The notes beneath the pieces are model-generated. The model saw only the letters and a list, made by a program, of their open reading frames with translations. It did not search any database and had not been told where the DNA came from. The translations under genes were made by a program, and so were the position numbers. Of a stretch of 64,000 nucleotides of DNA, positions 34,551 through 47,295 are shown one piece after another (position 1 is the first letter of the stretch; the number at the start of each line of letters is the position of its first letter). Source of the stretch: Tetragonia tetragonoides. Its lineage: Eukaryota > Streptophyta > Magnoliopsida > Caryophyllales > Aizoaceae. The stretch covers positions 45,054,807-45,118,806 of the forward strand of contig CM076139.1 of the NCBI GenBank assembly GCA_038025085.1. The letters are read 5' to 3'.

Positions 34551-34625
34551 GTTTGCTTGCTTGCTTGCTTGATTTCTTGGATTGTTGATGGTTAAAACAA
34601 TTGTGTTCTGTGCCTTGATGAACTG

Positions 34626-34633
34626 TTTATATA
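34626..34633 (-). promoter_or_regulatory. TATA box of AAA-ATPase locus B
   Basis: Minus-strand TATATAAA, 76 bases before the ATG at 34550. Confidence 0.5.
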
Positions 34634-35220
34634 ATGGTGTGTTTTTTTGTTTTTTTTTTTTTGATAGGATACGTTTTAAGAGTTAAATGCAGGGGTTATG
34701 TAAAGGTTTGTCTTTGGTTGATTGTCATTGTTGTCAGCTGAATTTTTTCAGAAAATATTATTTTATTTTCTAAACCTTTTCCTTCTAATTTTGTAACAGA
34801 AATCAATATGAATTATTACCAAAAAAAATTGATCTTGTTCTTTTACCAAATCTGATGGTTAGTTACCATATCTTGTATGCATGCGCTCGATTAATGCTTT
34901 ATGGACAAGTTTGTTTTTTGGGGTAATCATGCTTTATGGACAAGTTATTGCCTTCTAAGTTTTAACACTTAAAATTGCCAAACATACCCATAACAATCTC
35001 ACAACAGAGAACAAAGTTCAGAATACAAATTTTCAAAGTTACCTACTATACCATAAGTCCATGACATAGTGGACACACCAAAAAACGACAACTATAATTA
35101 TACACAGAAACTCCTAATCTATAAGACGGTCTTTTTGTAACTTTCTATAAGACGAGGGTCACATTTAAGTAAACAAATTAAAAAATTAAGCTAATTAAGC
35201 AAACTCCTATAGAAGTAAAA
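34634..35220. other. Spacer between loci B and C
   Basis: AT-rich, no gene. Near 35120-35180 it carries AAGACGGTCTTTTTGTAACTT and ATAAGACGAGGGTCACATTTAA, a partial copy of the dispersed repeat at 63262-63415, in the same orientation. Confidence 0.45.
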
Positions 35221-37193
35221 TCACCCATGTTCTTCAAATCCTTCCCAATTCAACTGGCTTTTATTATTAGCCTCCTCTTTCTGTTCATCCTCTTCCACAG
35301 CCAATTTATGTGCTTCCTTTGTCTTTTCAATGGCTTGTATCACAGCTTTCAGCCGAGTTTCCAGAACCTCATTACTTCTCTTTGGCAACAAGTGCTCTGT
35401 CATATCGGCTGGAGTAATCTTTGTCTCTGTCAAGAGCATCTCAATCCTATCAAATAAGGGGTGGGAGTCAATGTCTAAGTAATTTCTGGCCAAGATTTTA
35501 AAGGCCTCAAACGAGCAGTAAGACATCTCGATGTGCTTGTCCATCCTCCCCGCCCTAATGAGGGCTGGATCGAGCTTGTCGACATGGTTGGTAGTGAAGA
35601 CTATGATTCTTTCTCCTCCACAAGGTGACCATAACCCATCTATGAAGTTTAGAAGCCCTGAAAGAGCAACTTTGGTCTTGTTTTTACCATTATTATTGTT
35701 ATTACTACTACTTTGCTTATTGGTCTCATCGTCGTCTTCATCATCATCTGAGCTCCTCTCATCATCCTCCTCTTTTTGCTCTTCCCTCTTGCCTGTAATA
35801 GGAATGGTGCAATCAATATCCTCAATCACGATTAAAGCTTTTCTTTCTGCGTGAATGAGAAGATTTCTAAGCTCGGTGTTGTTCTTCACAGTAGTCCATT
35901 CGATGTCATACACATCGTAACCCAGCAGATTTGCAATGCAAGCAATCATGGTCGATTTTCCAGTCCCTGGTGGCCCGTATAAGAGGTACCCTCGCTTCCA
36001 TGCCTTACCAATCTTCGTGTAATGGTCTTTGGCTTTGCTGAATGTTATCAAATCTTCAACAATCTCCTCCTTCATCACAGGGTCCATTGCTAGGGTTTCG
36101 AACTTGGCAGGATGCTCGAACTTAACCTTGCTCCATAGCCCCTTCTTGTAATCCCTCCACTCGCAGCTCGGGTTGTTTGTGTATAGCTAGCTTCCTCTGC
36201 CTCTGCTTCATCTGCACGTTTTCCCCCTCTTCCATAACGTAGCTGTTGCAACATGGAATCATGTTATTTGGTTTTAGTTCCATACATGATCATTGTTGTT
36301 CATCAAGTAACTACTATATTAAGCATTACTGTTATGCAAAGATTGCAATACAAACTTAAAACCATTATTATTGATGACATACTATGCAATCAGTCACTCC
36401 AAAAGAAAACTAATCAATTATGAGCAACTACCCTACTTCTTGGATTTTGTTCAGAAATTATTGCTAAAATACCCTAATAATTTAGTTTTGGCACCCATAT
36501 TATTAATCTTTGATAGCATGCACCCATTGTATTAGTTTTCTAGATCCGCCATTGAACATCCAGAATGTTTGTGAGAGGCGGCCAAAAAAAGTAATACACA
36601 AGATTTGGGTTTTAGGACTTATCAAGAATTAGCTTAACTAATATCTATATAGAATTTCAGCCCTAAATATTTAAGATAAGAGTACCTCAAGTATTTGTTC
36701 ATCACCAAGTTGCGGTGTTTGGTATGGAAACTGATGGGTAAGTATTGGTTCTCATTGTCACCAGGAAACTGAGAGATGGACTTCTTGTTAGGGACAAGTC
36801 TGAGTTTAGTCCAACGGACCTTGGCACCCTCGAACTCCTCAACGACATGCTCATGGTCCTCAAGATGGAAAACAAGGCCGCACTTGGTAGACTTGGTGTT
36901 GGCCGTGTCGCCTTTGAGGAACCTAGCATGGCTAGTCGTGGTTGGTCGCGAGGTTAGATAACTCTCAATGGCACTGTAAGCCTTGCTGTATTGGTATTGT
37001 CCGTTGGTGTACTCGTAGAAATTGATATGAACCTTGCCATAAAAGTACGCTACTAACCATTGAAATTTCCGGTCAATGTAGTCGATGATGATTTGCGGAA
37101 AATCTGTTGTAAGGCTGAGAATATGATCACTAGTCCTGCTAGGCTTGAGCCTATAGCTAAGTTACCTCCAAACCATAATTCATCACCCATCAT
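35221..37193 (-). pseudogene. AAA-ATPase, ASD/BCS1-like (locus C), two frame breaks
   Basis: Same design as locus B: exon 1 37193-36686, exon 2 36242-35221, with the intron at the same KYLR/Y position. Exon 1 opens MMGDELWFGGNLAIGS, then a one-base loss near 37097 throws the frame off; the rest (DYIDRKFQWLVAYFYGKVHI ... MNKYLR) is in the next frame. In exon 2 a 4-base tandem duplication (TAGC twice, about 36185-36192) breaks the frame between QRQRK and YTNN. Downstream is open and complete: Walker A GPPGTGKST, IVIEDID, an Asp/Ser/Asn-rich insert, TTNHVD, ALIRAGRMD. Two independent small lesions suggest a recent pseudogene; a sequencing error at one would not rescue it. Confidence 0.85.
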
Positions 37194-37267
37194 CTTTGAA
37201 TATTAATAATGGATTACTGTGCTAATTGGCTCAGATCATCCCAATTGGGAGCCGTGGCACATGTGTG

Positions 37268-37280
37268 TATATATATATAT
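37268..37280 (-). promoter_or_regulatory. TATA-like tract of locus C
   Basis: (TA)n run about 75 bases before the ATG of the locus C pseudogene. It may act as the TATA box, or be a simple repeat. Confidence 0.3.
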
Positions 37281-38224
37281 GAATTCTATCGGAATTCTGT
37301 TTTACAGTTTGAATCCTCCTAGTACTCTATTATTAGAATAAATAAAGTGGCTTTATCTTTGTCGATTTATCTTTTTAGTTTCTCCATACTATGAAACCAT
37401 TTATTCATTGCATGTCTACTAATTTCGTGTTTTTCCACTCTGTCGCAATTATTCAACCTGTAATAAATTGTCTATTCAAACAACAAACATCTGATTTCTT
37501 CAGAAAAAATTCAGACTATTACAATTTAATCAAATGGAGATATATAACTCATGACTCATGAGTCAAGCTAAAGAATCTAGTTCCCCTTCTTCTTATACTG
37601 TGTTTCTTTAAACCAAGTATGTATACCAATACAACAGAGGAAGGAATAAGAGACCGAAAATTGATCTCAAAGTACAAAATTCGGTTGCAAAATACATTTA
37701 GGGACCATATTTTTGCGACCAAATAGAGAACGATTTCAGTAGGTGGCTCAAAATTAGTAACCAATGTGTACGGTAGCTTTTAAGAGACTGAAAATTCGAT
37801 AGCGAATTTAGAGACGAAAATACCGTAGTAATTCAGTCTAAATTTAGAGACCTAGATTTGGTTGATGACCTCAAATATGACCTCAAGTACTGTGTATCTT
37901 TCATTAATCTCTTGAATTTCAACATGAACCTTTTGCATTCAAATAAATAATTTAATATCACATAATTATATATATTTCAACAACTTCCGATAAATAATTA
38001 TATATAATGCCAATTTTCATCCAAATACACCATCCAACTACAAAGTTTTACAAAGCATGAGAAGAGTTGATGAACCGAGTGTTTTCAAGATCACTATAAA
38101 GTTGCTGAAGTTTAATCTAATTTCTTCCTTAAGATACTCAAGCAGTAGCACCTTCTCGCATTTCTCTGTTGCTTTTCATTCCTCGTATTGCTTTTTGTGC
38201 TCAAAGTATCTCTTTTTACTTGCA

Positions 38225-38252
38225 CTAGTTTTGAAACCCGTGCGATGCACGG
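38225..38252 (-). repeat. Helitron-like 3' terminus 2
   Basis: Minus strand: hairpin CCGTGCATCGCACGG, a 9-base spacer, then CTAG followed by T. This is the cleanest of four such ends in the window. The element body would extend to higher coordinates; its 5' TC end was not fixed. Confidence 0.55.
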
Positions 38253-39751
38253 ATTGAGTAGATTTTTGTGAATTAATATTTATCTGTGAAATATTGGCAA
38301 AAACTCATAAATAATCTATAGTTGATTATAATTATGCATACAGATTTATCAACTATAGTTATGCCAAGTTTACTATCAAAATCTTTGAACCTCAAAATAA
38401 GTGTATCAAACTCTTATTAGTAAGATGAAAGTTAATGGCATTTGTACCTCATCTTCTAGAACCAAAAAATAATAATAATAATTAACTCATATGTTTTGTA
38501 ATCACTTATTTATATACTCACTAAATATCAATGTCAGAATTTTGGTTCATCTAAATTTGAGTAGCATGAAACGATGAAAGTTATTTGCACAATAAAGAAG
38601 AGGAGAAAATTAAAGAGATAAAATACATACAACCCTATTTGTGGAAACAAATTAAACGAACTACAATCCCTTTACTTTTTCTGTGTAATCATACAATTTA
38701 AAATTGTTAGCCATACAAAACTAAAATAAAAAGCATTTTAGTGCTCCTATAAAAATTCAGTTGCACCTATAAACCAAGCACACCACCTAGTGTTTAATGG
38801 TAATACAAATTAATCAAAGGCACACTGCTCCTGAGTTTTAATATACTCGCATAATACAACGGTCAAAGTTCTAATAACTCTCATAAGTTCCTTGGGTTGT
38901 TAATAGACTCCTTGATATACCATACCTTCTAACTATAAAAAGAAGCAGTAAATAAGATTACAAAGTTTGTATATATTCAACTATTAAGTTGTTCCCTCGT
39001 TGCCGTGAATTGTTGATAGACTCCTTGATACACAACTCCTTCCAACTCCAAAATTTAGATTAGATAGGACTTTAAAGTTCACATTCAACCTCATCTAGGT
39101 TGAGTTTGAAATTGGGATAAAGTTAAAATCACTTAAATAGGATAGAAAAGAAAGCTCTTCCTAATAGATCTCTAATTGGAGAGATATCTTATTATTGGGC
39201 AACTGCAAGTTCAGTATCGGGAAGTCCCAACAAAAGCCAATCATTGTTCAAATTCAAAACCCATGTTCCTTCGATCCTCATTTCCTTCATAGTACTATGT
39301 TGGTTCATGTATAATTTTCTTACAAACGACCTGAAAGAGCAAACATCATAGCAAACTCATCCGTACTATTAAAATCCTCATAGAAACAAAGATCATCAAT
39401 AAGCTACTCTACACATATTATTATAATATCTTTTAAAAAATAACTACTATTCAGTAATCATGTTCATACTCGCTTCATAATTCGATTATTCAAAACAGTA
39501 TAGCATTCTAAAGGAAACCGAAGAACCAACTTTTAGTCAATAGCAACCCTACTTTCCTCTTTGCGACCCGATAATTTATAACACTTTGACTCAAGCAAGA
39601 TATTTTATCTAGCTCATATTTATCTAACTCCTTTATCATTGCTCAATCTCCTCTCTTTTTTTAGAGTTTAATTTAATTAGCTTCACCATACATCATTTTG
39701 AATGTTAGAAACAAAATTTTCAAAAACATGTTAATGCAAACAATTGAAAAA

Positions 39752-40045
39752 ACTTACTTGGAGAGAGTACAAAAAACTTAAAGTATTTATTCGACCACTT
39801 ATGAGTACTTCGTTAACACCAAAATCTACAAAAGAAAACACTAAGCCACCAGATTACAGTATTGCATAGAGTAATATATATGGGAAAAACTTACTTGGAA
39901 AGAGATCAAAAACCTATTTTAAAGTATTTATTCGACCACTTATTATGAGTACTTTGTTGTTTGTTAACACCAAAACTGATAAGGAATAAAAAATAAAAAA
40001 AATCTACAAAAGGAAACACTAAGCCACCAAATTACAGTATATGGG
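39752..40045 (+). repeat. Local tandem duplication (two copies of 130-160 bases)
   Basis: Shared blocks in order: AAAACTTACTTGGA(G/A)AGAG, AAAGTATTTATTCGACCACT, TGAGTACTT, GTTAACACCAAAA, AATCTACAAAA, AACACTAAGCCACCA, ATTACAGTAT. The second copy has small insertions (TTGTTTG, GATAAGGAATAAAAAAT). Not coding. Confidence 0.75.
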
Positions 40046-40894
40046 AATGGAAGTTGCACAATCATCCAATTTGTACAAAGAAGAAGATTATGGCATAAAC
40101 TCCTGATAAAACTACCGATCTATACATGCACCATGCTATTCATTCGGGTCATACCTGCAACAAATAAATGAAATGCTTAATTAGTTAAAGTAGAATTAAA
40201 TAAACAATGGTAATTAAAGAAGGGAAAGGGAGGAGGGAAGATAAAACGTTGGAGGGGGAGGGGTTGTGGAACAGTGCCAACACATATAGTGCGTAATAAA
40301 AAGTAGAATTAAATAACAGAGATCTAATGCAAATTAACTTCATTGCTAAGAAGATAGGATTTAAAAGTACAATTGTATTCATTCACTTATAATAGGATTC
40401 CTCTACCTTTTGTTTGACTTATACATCGATTGGGAATTTGGTGCTTGGCTTTGTATCTTATGAGTTAGCATGAAAAGTGACGTCTCTTTGTTTTGTAGAG
40501 CTTCAAAGGTCAGATGTTTTGCTACATCGGATAGATGGCCCTAGAGCTTTTTATTCTCATTCTAACTCTATCAATTATTATCTTTCAAAATTTATTTATT
40601 TTCTTAATTGATCAATGATGTGATATATTTCTATGCTCTTTGCTTAGGTGGCACGTTTTTTTACTTATACGTTCTAAACATATTGTGAATGCATCTCGTT
40701 CTGATGTATTTTTTGATCCGAATCCGATGGTGTAATTTTTGTTATTTTTTTGAGATGTATAGAAAACGTTATATATGATTTTGTATATTTGATAAAAATA
40801 TGTTATAACCATCATACAATTTTAGTAGTTTATTAATATCTTATTTTACACCAATAAGATACTAAGACTCCTAAAGGTTTACACTATTTATGTT

Positions 40895-40920
40895 ATATAT
40901 ATATATATATATATATATAT
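40895..40920. repeat. (TA)n microsatellite
   Basis: Uninterrupted TA run of about 13 units after GTTATATATA. Confidence 0.85.
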
Positions 40921-41322
40921 TGATTTTGAGGCTCTGTATTACCATTCACAAAAGGAGATCCAAAGAGAAAGGAAAAAAACAAAAAAAAAAAAAAAAAGAA
41001 CTTTGCTCGTTTAGATAAAATAAAGTAACTTACAAGTACTTTTTTTTGATTGCTCATTTATGATATTTTAACAAGGAGTGAGTGCACACAACAAGCCATA
41101 TTACGCTAATTATTTGAGCAAAAATTTTCAAGTGTTACGATAACATGGCTTAGGAACTGTGTTACCTTGTAGATTACAACCAATAGCAATCCTGTTTTTT
41201 ATTTTTTATTTTTTTTATTCTTTTTTCATATATTCTAAAACCACCCTACATATTTAGGGTAACATATATATGCATGTGGCGTTAGCGAAACACTAGATAA
41301 TTCCTATTATTTGAGTCTTTAC

Positions 41323-44300
41323 TTACTCTTGAGATGTTGGTTTGCTCTCTTTTCCTTCTTCCACTTTGACATTTGCTTCACTCTCCTCTTTCAACTTGCT
41401 ATCTTGCTCTGCTTTTTTTGACTTCTCCTTTTCCCTCTCTTCTTCCTCTTCTTTTAGTTTTGCTTTCTCCTTTTCCCTTTCTTCTTCCTCTAATTTCAAC
41501 TTATCATCCTCCTTTGCCTTTTCAAGAGCACTAACCAAATTCTGCAAGCTACCATTAGCATCCAACTCAAGTGACTTAGGCATCAAGTTCTCGGCCACAT
41601 CAGCAGGAGTCATCTTAGTTTCCTCCAGCAACCTCTCTATAGTTGAGAACAAAGGGTGTGATTCGACATCCAAATAATTTCGAGCAAGCACCTTAAATGA
41701 CTCGTAACAACAATATGAGAGCTCAATATGCATATCCATCCTTCCCCTTCGAATTAATGCAGGATCAAGCTTCTCAATGTGATTAGTAGTGAATATAATT
41801 AACCTCTCCTCTCCACAAGCTGACCATATCCCATCAATAAAATTCAACAACCCCGAGAGAGTAACCTCACTCTTTTTATCTTCCCCTTGTGTCTTTAACT
41901 TTTTCTTAATCTTGTCCTTCCCATCTTCCTTTTCCTCCTCATCCTTCTCCTCCTTCTTCGACGACCTTTGACCAGTTAGGTCAAGTGAGCAATCAATATC
42001 TTCGATCACAATTATCGACTTGTTCGAGGTCTCAATAAGTAGCCTCCTCAATTGAGTATTGTCCTTAACCGCGGTTAACTCAAGATCATAGATATCATAC
42101 TCCATCAAATTTGCCATGGCCGCAATCATTGTTGATTTCCCAGTGCCAGGCGGTCCAAAGAGGAGATAACCGCGTTTCCAAGACTTTCCAATCTTTGCAT
42201 AGTAATCTTTTGCCTTACTAAAGCGAATTAGGTCATTGATAATGGCTTCTTTCTTGGCATGTTCCATTCCGAGGGTGTTGAATGAGGCGGGGTGCTTGAA
42301 TTCGACATGAGTCCATAAGGTATATTTGCTGTAGTATGAGCCAGAGTTCTCTTTAATGTTGGTAAAGAGCTTTCTCTGCCTTTTCCTAATGGCAATTGCT
42401 TTGCCTTCATCCAATATGTGGTTCAAGTAGGATTCAGTGATGAGCGTTCTATGACGACCGTGGAAGGTGAGCTTATAATACCTGTTGAAATGGTAGAACA
42501 AGTAAGCATTTTATACTAGATTGCAAAATTTTTGATGAATAAAAAAAATGTTAAGAGCATCTCTAATGCAAGATTTTTATGGGAGGTTTGTGGCGAAAAA
42601 ATATTTTATAAAAACCTCTTTCCTATAGTGATGAAACTATAAAGCTCAGATTTGTACAAATTGATTTGTCTACACAAACCTGGTTTATATGCTATGATGT
42701 GTCACATACAAAAACCCTCTTAGAAGATTGTAGCATTACAACATAGAGGTTTGTATAAATAAGATTTTATTTTTAATGATGTGTCAACGATAAAAACCCC
42801 TTCAAAATTCGTAGCATTGGAGATGCTCTAAATAGCATCGGATCCGTCAAGTGGTCACACTACAAAAAAATAGAGGATTAGTGGCATGTTCTTTTGCCAC
42901 AATAGAGCAAAAAATTGCCACTAAATACTATTGTAGAAAAATAAAAATAAAAAATTACCACAAGGTTGCCACAAAAAGTGCAACACAAAAGGAAATTGTG
43001 GCATTTTTCAGATTTGCCACAATACAATCCTCTTTGGTGGCAAAAAAATTTTTGCCACAAAGACAATAGTGGCAAATTTTAACTTAGCTACTAATTTTGT
43101 AGTGGCAAATTGCAATTTACCACAAAATAAAAGTGGCAAATGTTATAATTTTAAAACAAACTGTTTATTAACCGTAAATCGAATTATGTGTCCAACCAAG
43201 GCCAATTTTACAAGGCCTAGCTATCATAGTCCACCAGAAGTTGTCTTCAATAGGGCCATCAATTAGAGCTTTATTGATCTAATAGGACCCCCACATTGTA
43301 TTTATAGATGAAGGTGGAAGCTAACTTTCTGCACTTAGTCAATGTGAGACACTTTAAACACTTCAATGTGTTTCTACTTTCCACCTCTCTTCTTCTTCAC
43401 TTTCTTTCTCCTCTCTTCTCCTTCACTTCTCAGACTTACTGAGTAACTAGCTTCAGAGTGAGATTCGTGTTGATCAAGACAGAAAATAATACTACTATTA
43501 CTACGTAATCATGTTGATGTGTATAGAATTAGTCATTAGAACCCAAATCAAACCAATTTATGTATATGTTAAAGTGAGACTAAGTTTCCTCCCAAAAAAA
43601 AAAAAGTGAGACTAAGTAATAAAAAATAAAAAAAAAATACTCGCTGGAGTATTTTACTAAAAGCTTTAGACTCTAAGAAAAGGAAGACATGCAAAGATTA
43701 AACTAGATTTTGTCTTGAATGCCAACTTTTTTATTTAAAAAAAGAAAAGGGTGGCGAGTTGCATTTCTGTACCTAACATCAATAATCAGCAAAACATTGA
43801 AACAATATAATGAGCTAAGCGGCATGACACCAGCCAAAAAAATTTGAAATTTAAAATGAAAAATGAAAAATGAAAAAGTATTTACTCTATCTGTATGTTA
43901 CTGGATAAAAAGGGAAACGCACACGTATGCAAGTTTGTCAATATAAAAAAAAAAAATTACGCTTCGTCGGTCTCTCCATATATGAACCCAATACAATATA
44001 TTTACATATTATAGATGTGGATTTGAATATGTGACCTAATGGCTAATGTACTCAGGCCTTCTGTCATTACCACTAGGCCAAGACTTCATTAGTAACAAGG
44101 ACCTTATATCGTCGACCTTTTGTTGACGATCCTTGATATCACCCTTATAAATTTGACATTTACCATTCCACCATATACCACTGGCGAATCTACGGAATTT
44201 CATATTGGGGATGCAAAAATTTGAACGGAAAGATTTCAAAAATTCGGATCATGAAAATTTGAACGGAAAATTACAAAAATTCGGATCATGAATTTTATCT

Positions 44301-45705
44301 ATGGCATGAAATACAGGAAAGTTTACAGTAAGTAAATAACTGAACTTGGCCAGTACAAAGAGCATAGAGGTTTTGGAGATGATTGAGAGGAGGGAGAGAG
44401 ACGACAATGAAGAGGTGAGTGAAAAAATGAGAAAAGTAAACTAGAGATAAAAGAATATTGGGGCTAAAAATAGGAGTACTAACTACTAAAGCATTGCAAT
44501 TAAAAAACTTTTTGCAACCTGCTTGCTTCTCTGCAGGAATCAGAACTCACACGTGGAGTGCTAAAAGACAATGTTAGTCCTCTTGTTTGCTATTCACCAT
44601 TCTACCTTGCTTTTACACCCTTCATTTGCTTTGTTTGGGGACGCAAATGGAACATCAGCTTCTTTTATCACCCATAATTATACTGAATATTGTGTATATT
44701 TTGGAGAATGGGGCAGCAGTTGCGGCCCCAATGGGCTGGCTGGGTCCGCCACTGCCATGTACATCGGGCCGCAAAAATAGTTTGTCAATATATTGATTAG
44801 CTTCTCTTAAGCCAGGCACTAAAAGTGAGAGAAATTTCATAAATCAAGGAAATTAAATACCTCTTAAAACTCGCTCGATAATAAATAAGATGAGAATACA
44901 AACATTATTAATTTGATACTTGTTTAATTATTAAATTATATGAGCCGAGTACGAGTACTCAATACTTTACTCGTTAGTATTTTAATAGGTTATAATACCT
45001 AATAAGCTAGTGTACTCGTGAGCTGCTCGTGATTATACTCGATCGAAACTCGGTAAAAACTCGCTCGATAATAAACGAGTCGATCGAGCACGAGCACTAA
45101 GCTGATACCTATGTAACAAACGAGCCGATTGTTAAAGAATGTTATCTAAGATCTACTAGATAATACTATTCCCTAACAACTGGAAAACGGTAACTTTAAC
45201 CATTTACGCATTTACTATAACAAAGGATCATGTAGGGGATTGGTATGGTATAGTACCTTTTATCCTCACTGCCAGGATAGATATTGATGGTTTGACTCCT
45301 AGTAATGTGTTTACGAGCTCTCCACCACACCTTAACTCCTTCATATTCATCAGTAACTTCCTCACTATCAGCCAATCCAAGCACAAGAGCCTTACCATCG
45401 GCGACGAAACTCGCCTTCAAAGCCCTTGCTTTCATGGAAGTTTTCTCACTTAGGTACGTCTCAATGGTGGTGTAAACTTTGCTTCGACTAAACCGTTCAC
45501 CGGTGTATTCTTCGAAGGTGACATGAAGATAAGGCGAGAAAAACCTTACCAATTTCTCGGTGTAGCGAGAGAGGTAAGAGTGTAATCCTTGCCGCCATTG
45601 GTATGGTAGATATTGTTCATACATGGCTCTAGCAAACATTATGGTAGCTATAATTGAACCAAACCTCATGAACATGTCATTTGTATCCATCATCATCTTT
45701 GTCAT
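41323..45705 (-). CDS. AAA-ATPase, ASD/BCS1-like (locus D), two exons, long intron
   Basis: Exon 1 45705-45257, exon 2 42481-41323; GATAAAAG/GTACTA ... TTCAACAG/GTATTAT restores GSEDKR-YYKLTFHGRH in frame (535 residues). Anchor residues about 10-28 (MFMRFGSIIATIMFARAMY), AAA-associated domain with HVTFEEYTGERFSRSKVY, Walker A GPPGTGKST (259-267), Walker B IIVIEDID (306-313), Lys/Glu-rich insert, TTNHIE, ALIRRGRMD. The C-terminal 70 residues are a Lys/Glu-rich, probably coiled-coil tail (EEEEREKEKAKLKEEEEE). The 2.8-kb intron contains a Harbinger-type MITE, a CACTA-like repeat and other filler. The intron lies about 20 codons earlier than in loci B and C. Confidence 0.9.
42555..42828. mobile_element. 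GAGCATC-type MITE in the locus D intron
   Basis: Ends GAGCATCTCTAATGC and GCATTGGAGATGCTC, flanked by TAA on both sides (42552-42554 and 42829-42831), which suits PIF/Harbinger. 274 bases, non-coding. Confidence 0.78.
42858..43104. mobile_element. CACTA-like short element in the locus D intron
   Basis: Starts CACTACAAAAAAAT and ends TTTTGTAGTG, the terminal words of plant CACTA elements, and contains many TTGCCAC / GTGGCAA subterminal words. The 3-base flanks do not match (TCA and GCA), so edges or class may be off. Confidence 0.5.
43105..45180. other. Rest of the locus D intron
   Basis: Non-coding and AT-rich. Near 44870-45130 ACTCGCTCGATAATAAA occurs twice around ACGAGT/ACTCGT words, which suggests one more decayed MITE. 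Short open frames here have no recognisable domain. Confidence 0.4.
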
Positions 45706-45795
45706 CTTTTCTCGCCGATTTTAACTCTTAACGAGTTTAATCGGAAGAATATAAGGATTGAGAATGATGGAGCACTAATAATGTGTGAGTTGTGA

Positions 45796-45804
45796 CATAT
45801 ATAG
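45796..45804 (-). promoter_or_regulatory. TATA box of locus D
   Basis: Minus-strand CTATATATG, 91 bases before the ATG. The identical context TAGTCTCTATATATGTCACAA is present before locus E (49553-49561), so the two promoters are duplicates. Confidence 0.5.
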
Positions 45805-46118
45805 AGACTAGAAAGAGACTGACGTGGACGACGACTTTGACAAAGCTAAGGAGCAGGTAAAGGAAATGCTATGGAAATTAAGCTTTCATTAGCAAACGGG
45901 GCCTACCTTTTCTTCAATAGTTTTATTAATTTGTCGTCTGCGAAGTTGCTGCTTGAGTTATGAGTCATGCATTATTGCCCCATTGTTTTGTTTACCATTT
46001 GTGTGGTACTTACTCTATTTGTATAGCCACTTGCAATTTGAATAATATTGGGTGTTATTTTTGTTAGACCCAACTTCATAATAAATCGCCTAAATTGTGT
46101 AGCATAGTTGGTTGTGAG

Positions 46119-46599
46119 TACGGATGATAATATGGCGGATATAGATGACTACCGTTTTGTATCCACCCTAGTTAGGACAGGGATGGGGAAGCGACAGGTG
46201 GGGATAATTTTAAAAAGGCAAAACCATTGCAGGAATGGGGTGGAGGTGAATTGTTTTATTCCCCTAGCGAATACCCATCGGGTCTCTGCCCCGCCGCATA
46301 CTCACCTAAAAAATGAGAAACAATGTAAAATCTGAATATTATAAACTTATTTGACAGGCTTTGGTTTATGCGGGGACCAAGTGGACTTAAGGCGGGTACA
46401 GAGTGACCGGGTATGGATATAAGCTGAGTTATTGGAGCGGATATGGTCCCCATCTCACAGTCGTCTGGTTGGGGATGGTTTTGGGGTCTTCCCCCGTGGT
46501 GAGAATGGGGTGGATGGCGGATAGACCGTAATAACAAGGGGGGTATGGGTATGGATAGCCCTATATTCACCCTCGTAGTGCCCCATTGTCATCCCTATA
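46119..46599. mobile_element. hAT-like non-autonomous element
   Basis: Ends TACGGATGATAATATGGC and (reverse complement) TATAGGGATGACAATGGGGC, with an 8-base duplication GTTGTGAG / GTTCTGAG (one mismatch; 46111-46118 and 46600-46607). The interior GGGATGG-rich words relate it to the 4286-5100 element. Confidence 0.65.
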
Positions 46600-46908
46600 G
46601 TTCTGAGGATCGTTTTCATGAAAAAAGTTATTGGTTCAATTCCCACTAAGCCCTCTTTGATGTTGAGTCTGTTGTGTGCAAGATTTATCTTGTTTACTTG
46701 TCAGATATGTGTGATTTGCAATAGTTGCGGGTTCCTCATATCAGCAAAAAAAAACACTTCATAATAGATCAAAACTAATATATCACTAAAGTATGGATCT
46801 CAGAATTATTAGTGACTCAGAATCTTAACTTTACCATTTGTGTGATTAGTTTTGACCATGTGGCATATTTGGCTTAGAAGAAACAAATTCTGTTTTGAGA
46901 ACCATATG

Positions 46909-47295
46909 TGTTGGGTTCCTGGTTTTGATGATAACAAACAAAGTGTCCTTATCTTCGTTGAACTAACAATGATGGCAGGTTTACTTAAGGATGCAAGAAG
47001 TTGAAACACTTGATGCATGATTGCTCATGAAGATGCTTGGATCCTCACAAGACATGAAAACTATGTAATATAGTTAAGTGCATTTGTTAGAAGTCTTTAT
47101 GTACTATGCTTGACTGTTTAGTAAAGTCTAATTGGTCTTGATAAAGGGAACTTGGTTGTGTAGGACATAGTGCATTTGTCTAAGAATATAGGGGAACAGC
47201 CTTGTGAACCCTATTCTCTGTGACCAGCACTAAAGCTTGAAGGAACCAAAGATGAGCAACGCTTTAAACCCTGTTCCTTCTAGTTGTATATCTGG
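46909..47295 (+). repeat. Truncated LTR-like fragment
   Basis: Begins TGTTGGGTTCCTGGTTTTGATGATAACAAAC, a typical start of plant Sirevirus-type LTRs, and runs to the 3' edge of the locus E coding fragment. No second LTR, PBS or duplication was found. Solo or truncated LTR is an inference. Confidence 0.35.

Larger units (their letters stand above)
37281..41322. other. 4-kb intergenic region, gene-free
   Basis: No coding exon was recognised. It holds a Helitron-like 3' end (38225-38252), a local tandem duplication (39752-40045), a (TA)n microsatellite (about 40895-40920) and AT-rich filler. The word GACTCCTTGATA recurs at 38908 and 39019. It separates the B/C pair from the D/E pair of the AAA-ATPase array. 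Confidence 0.5.
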
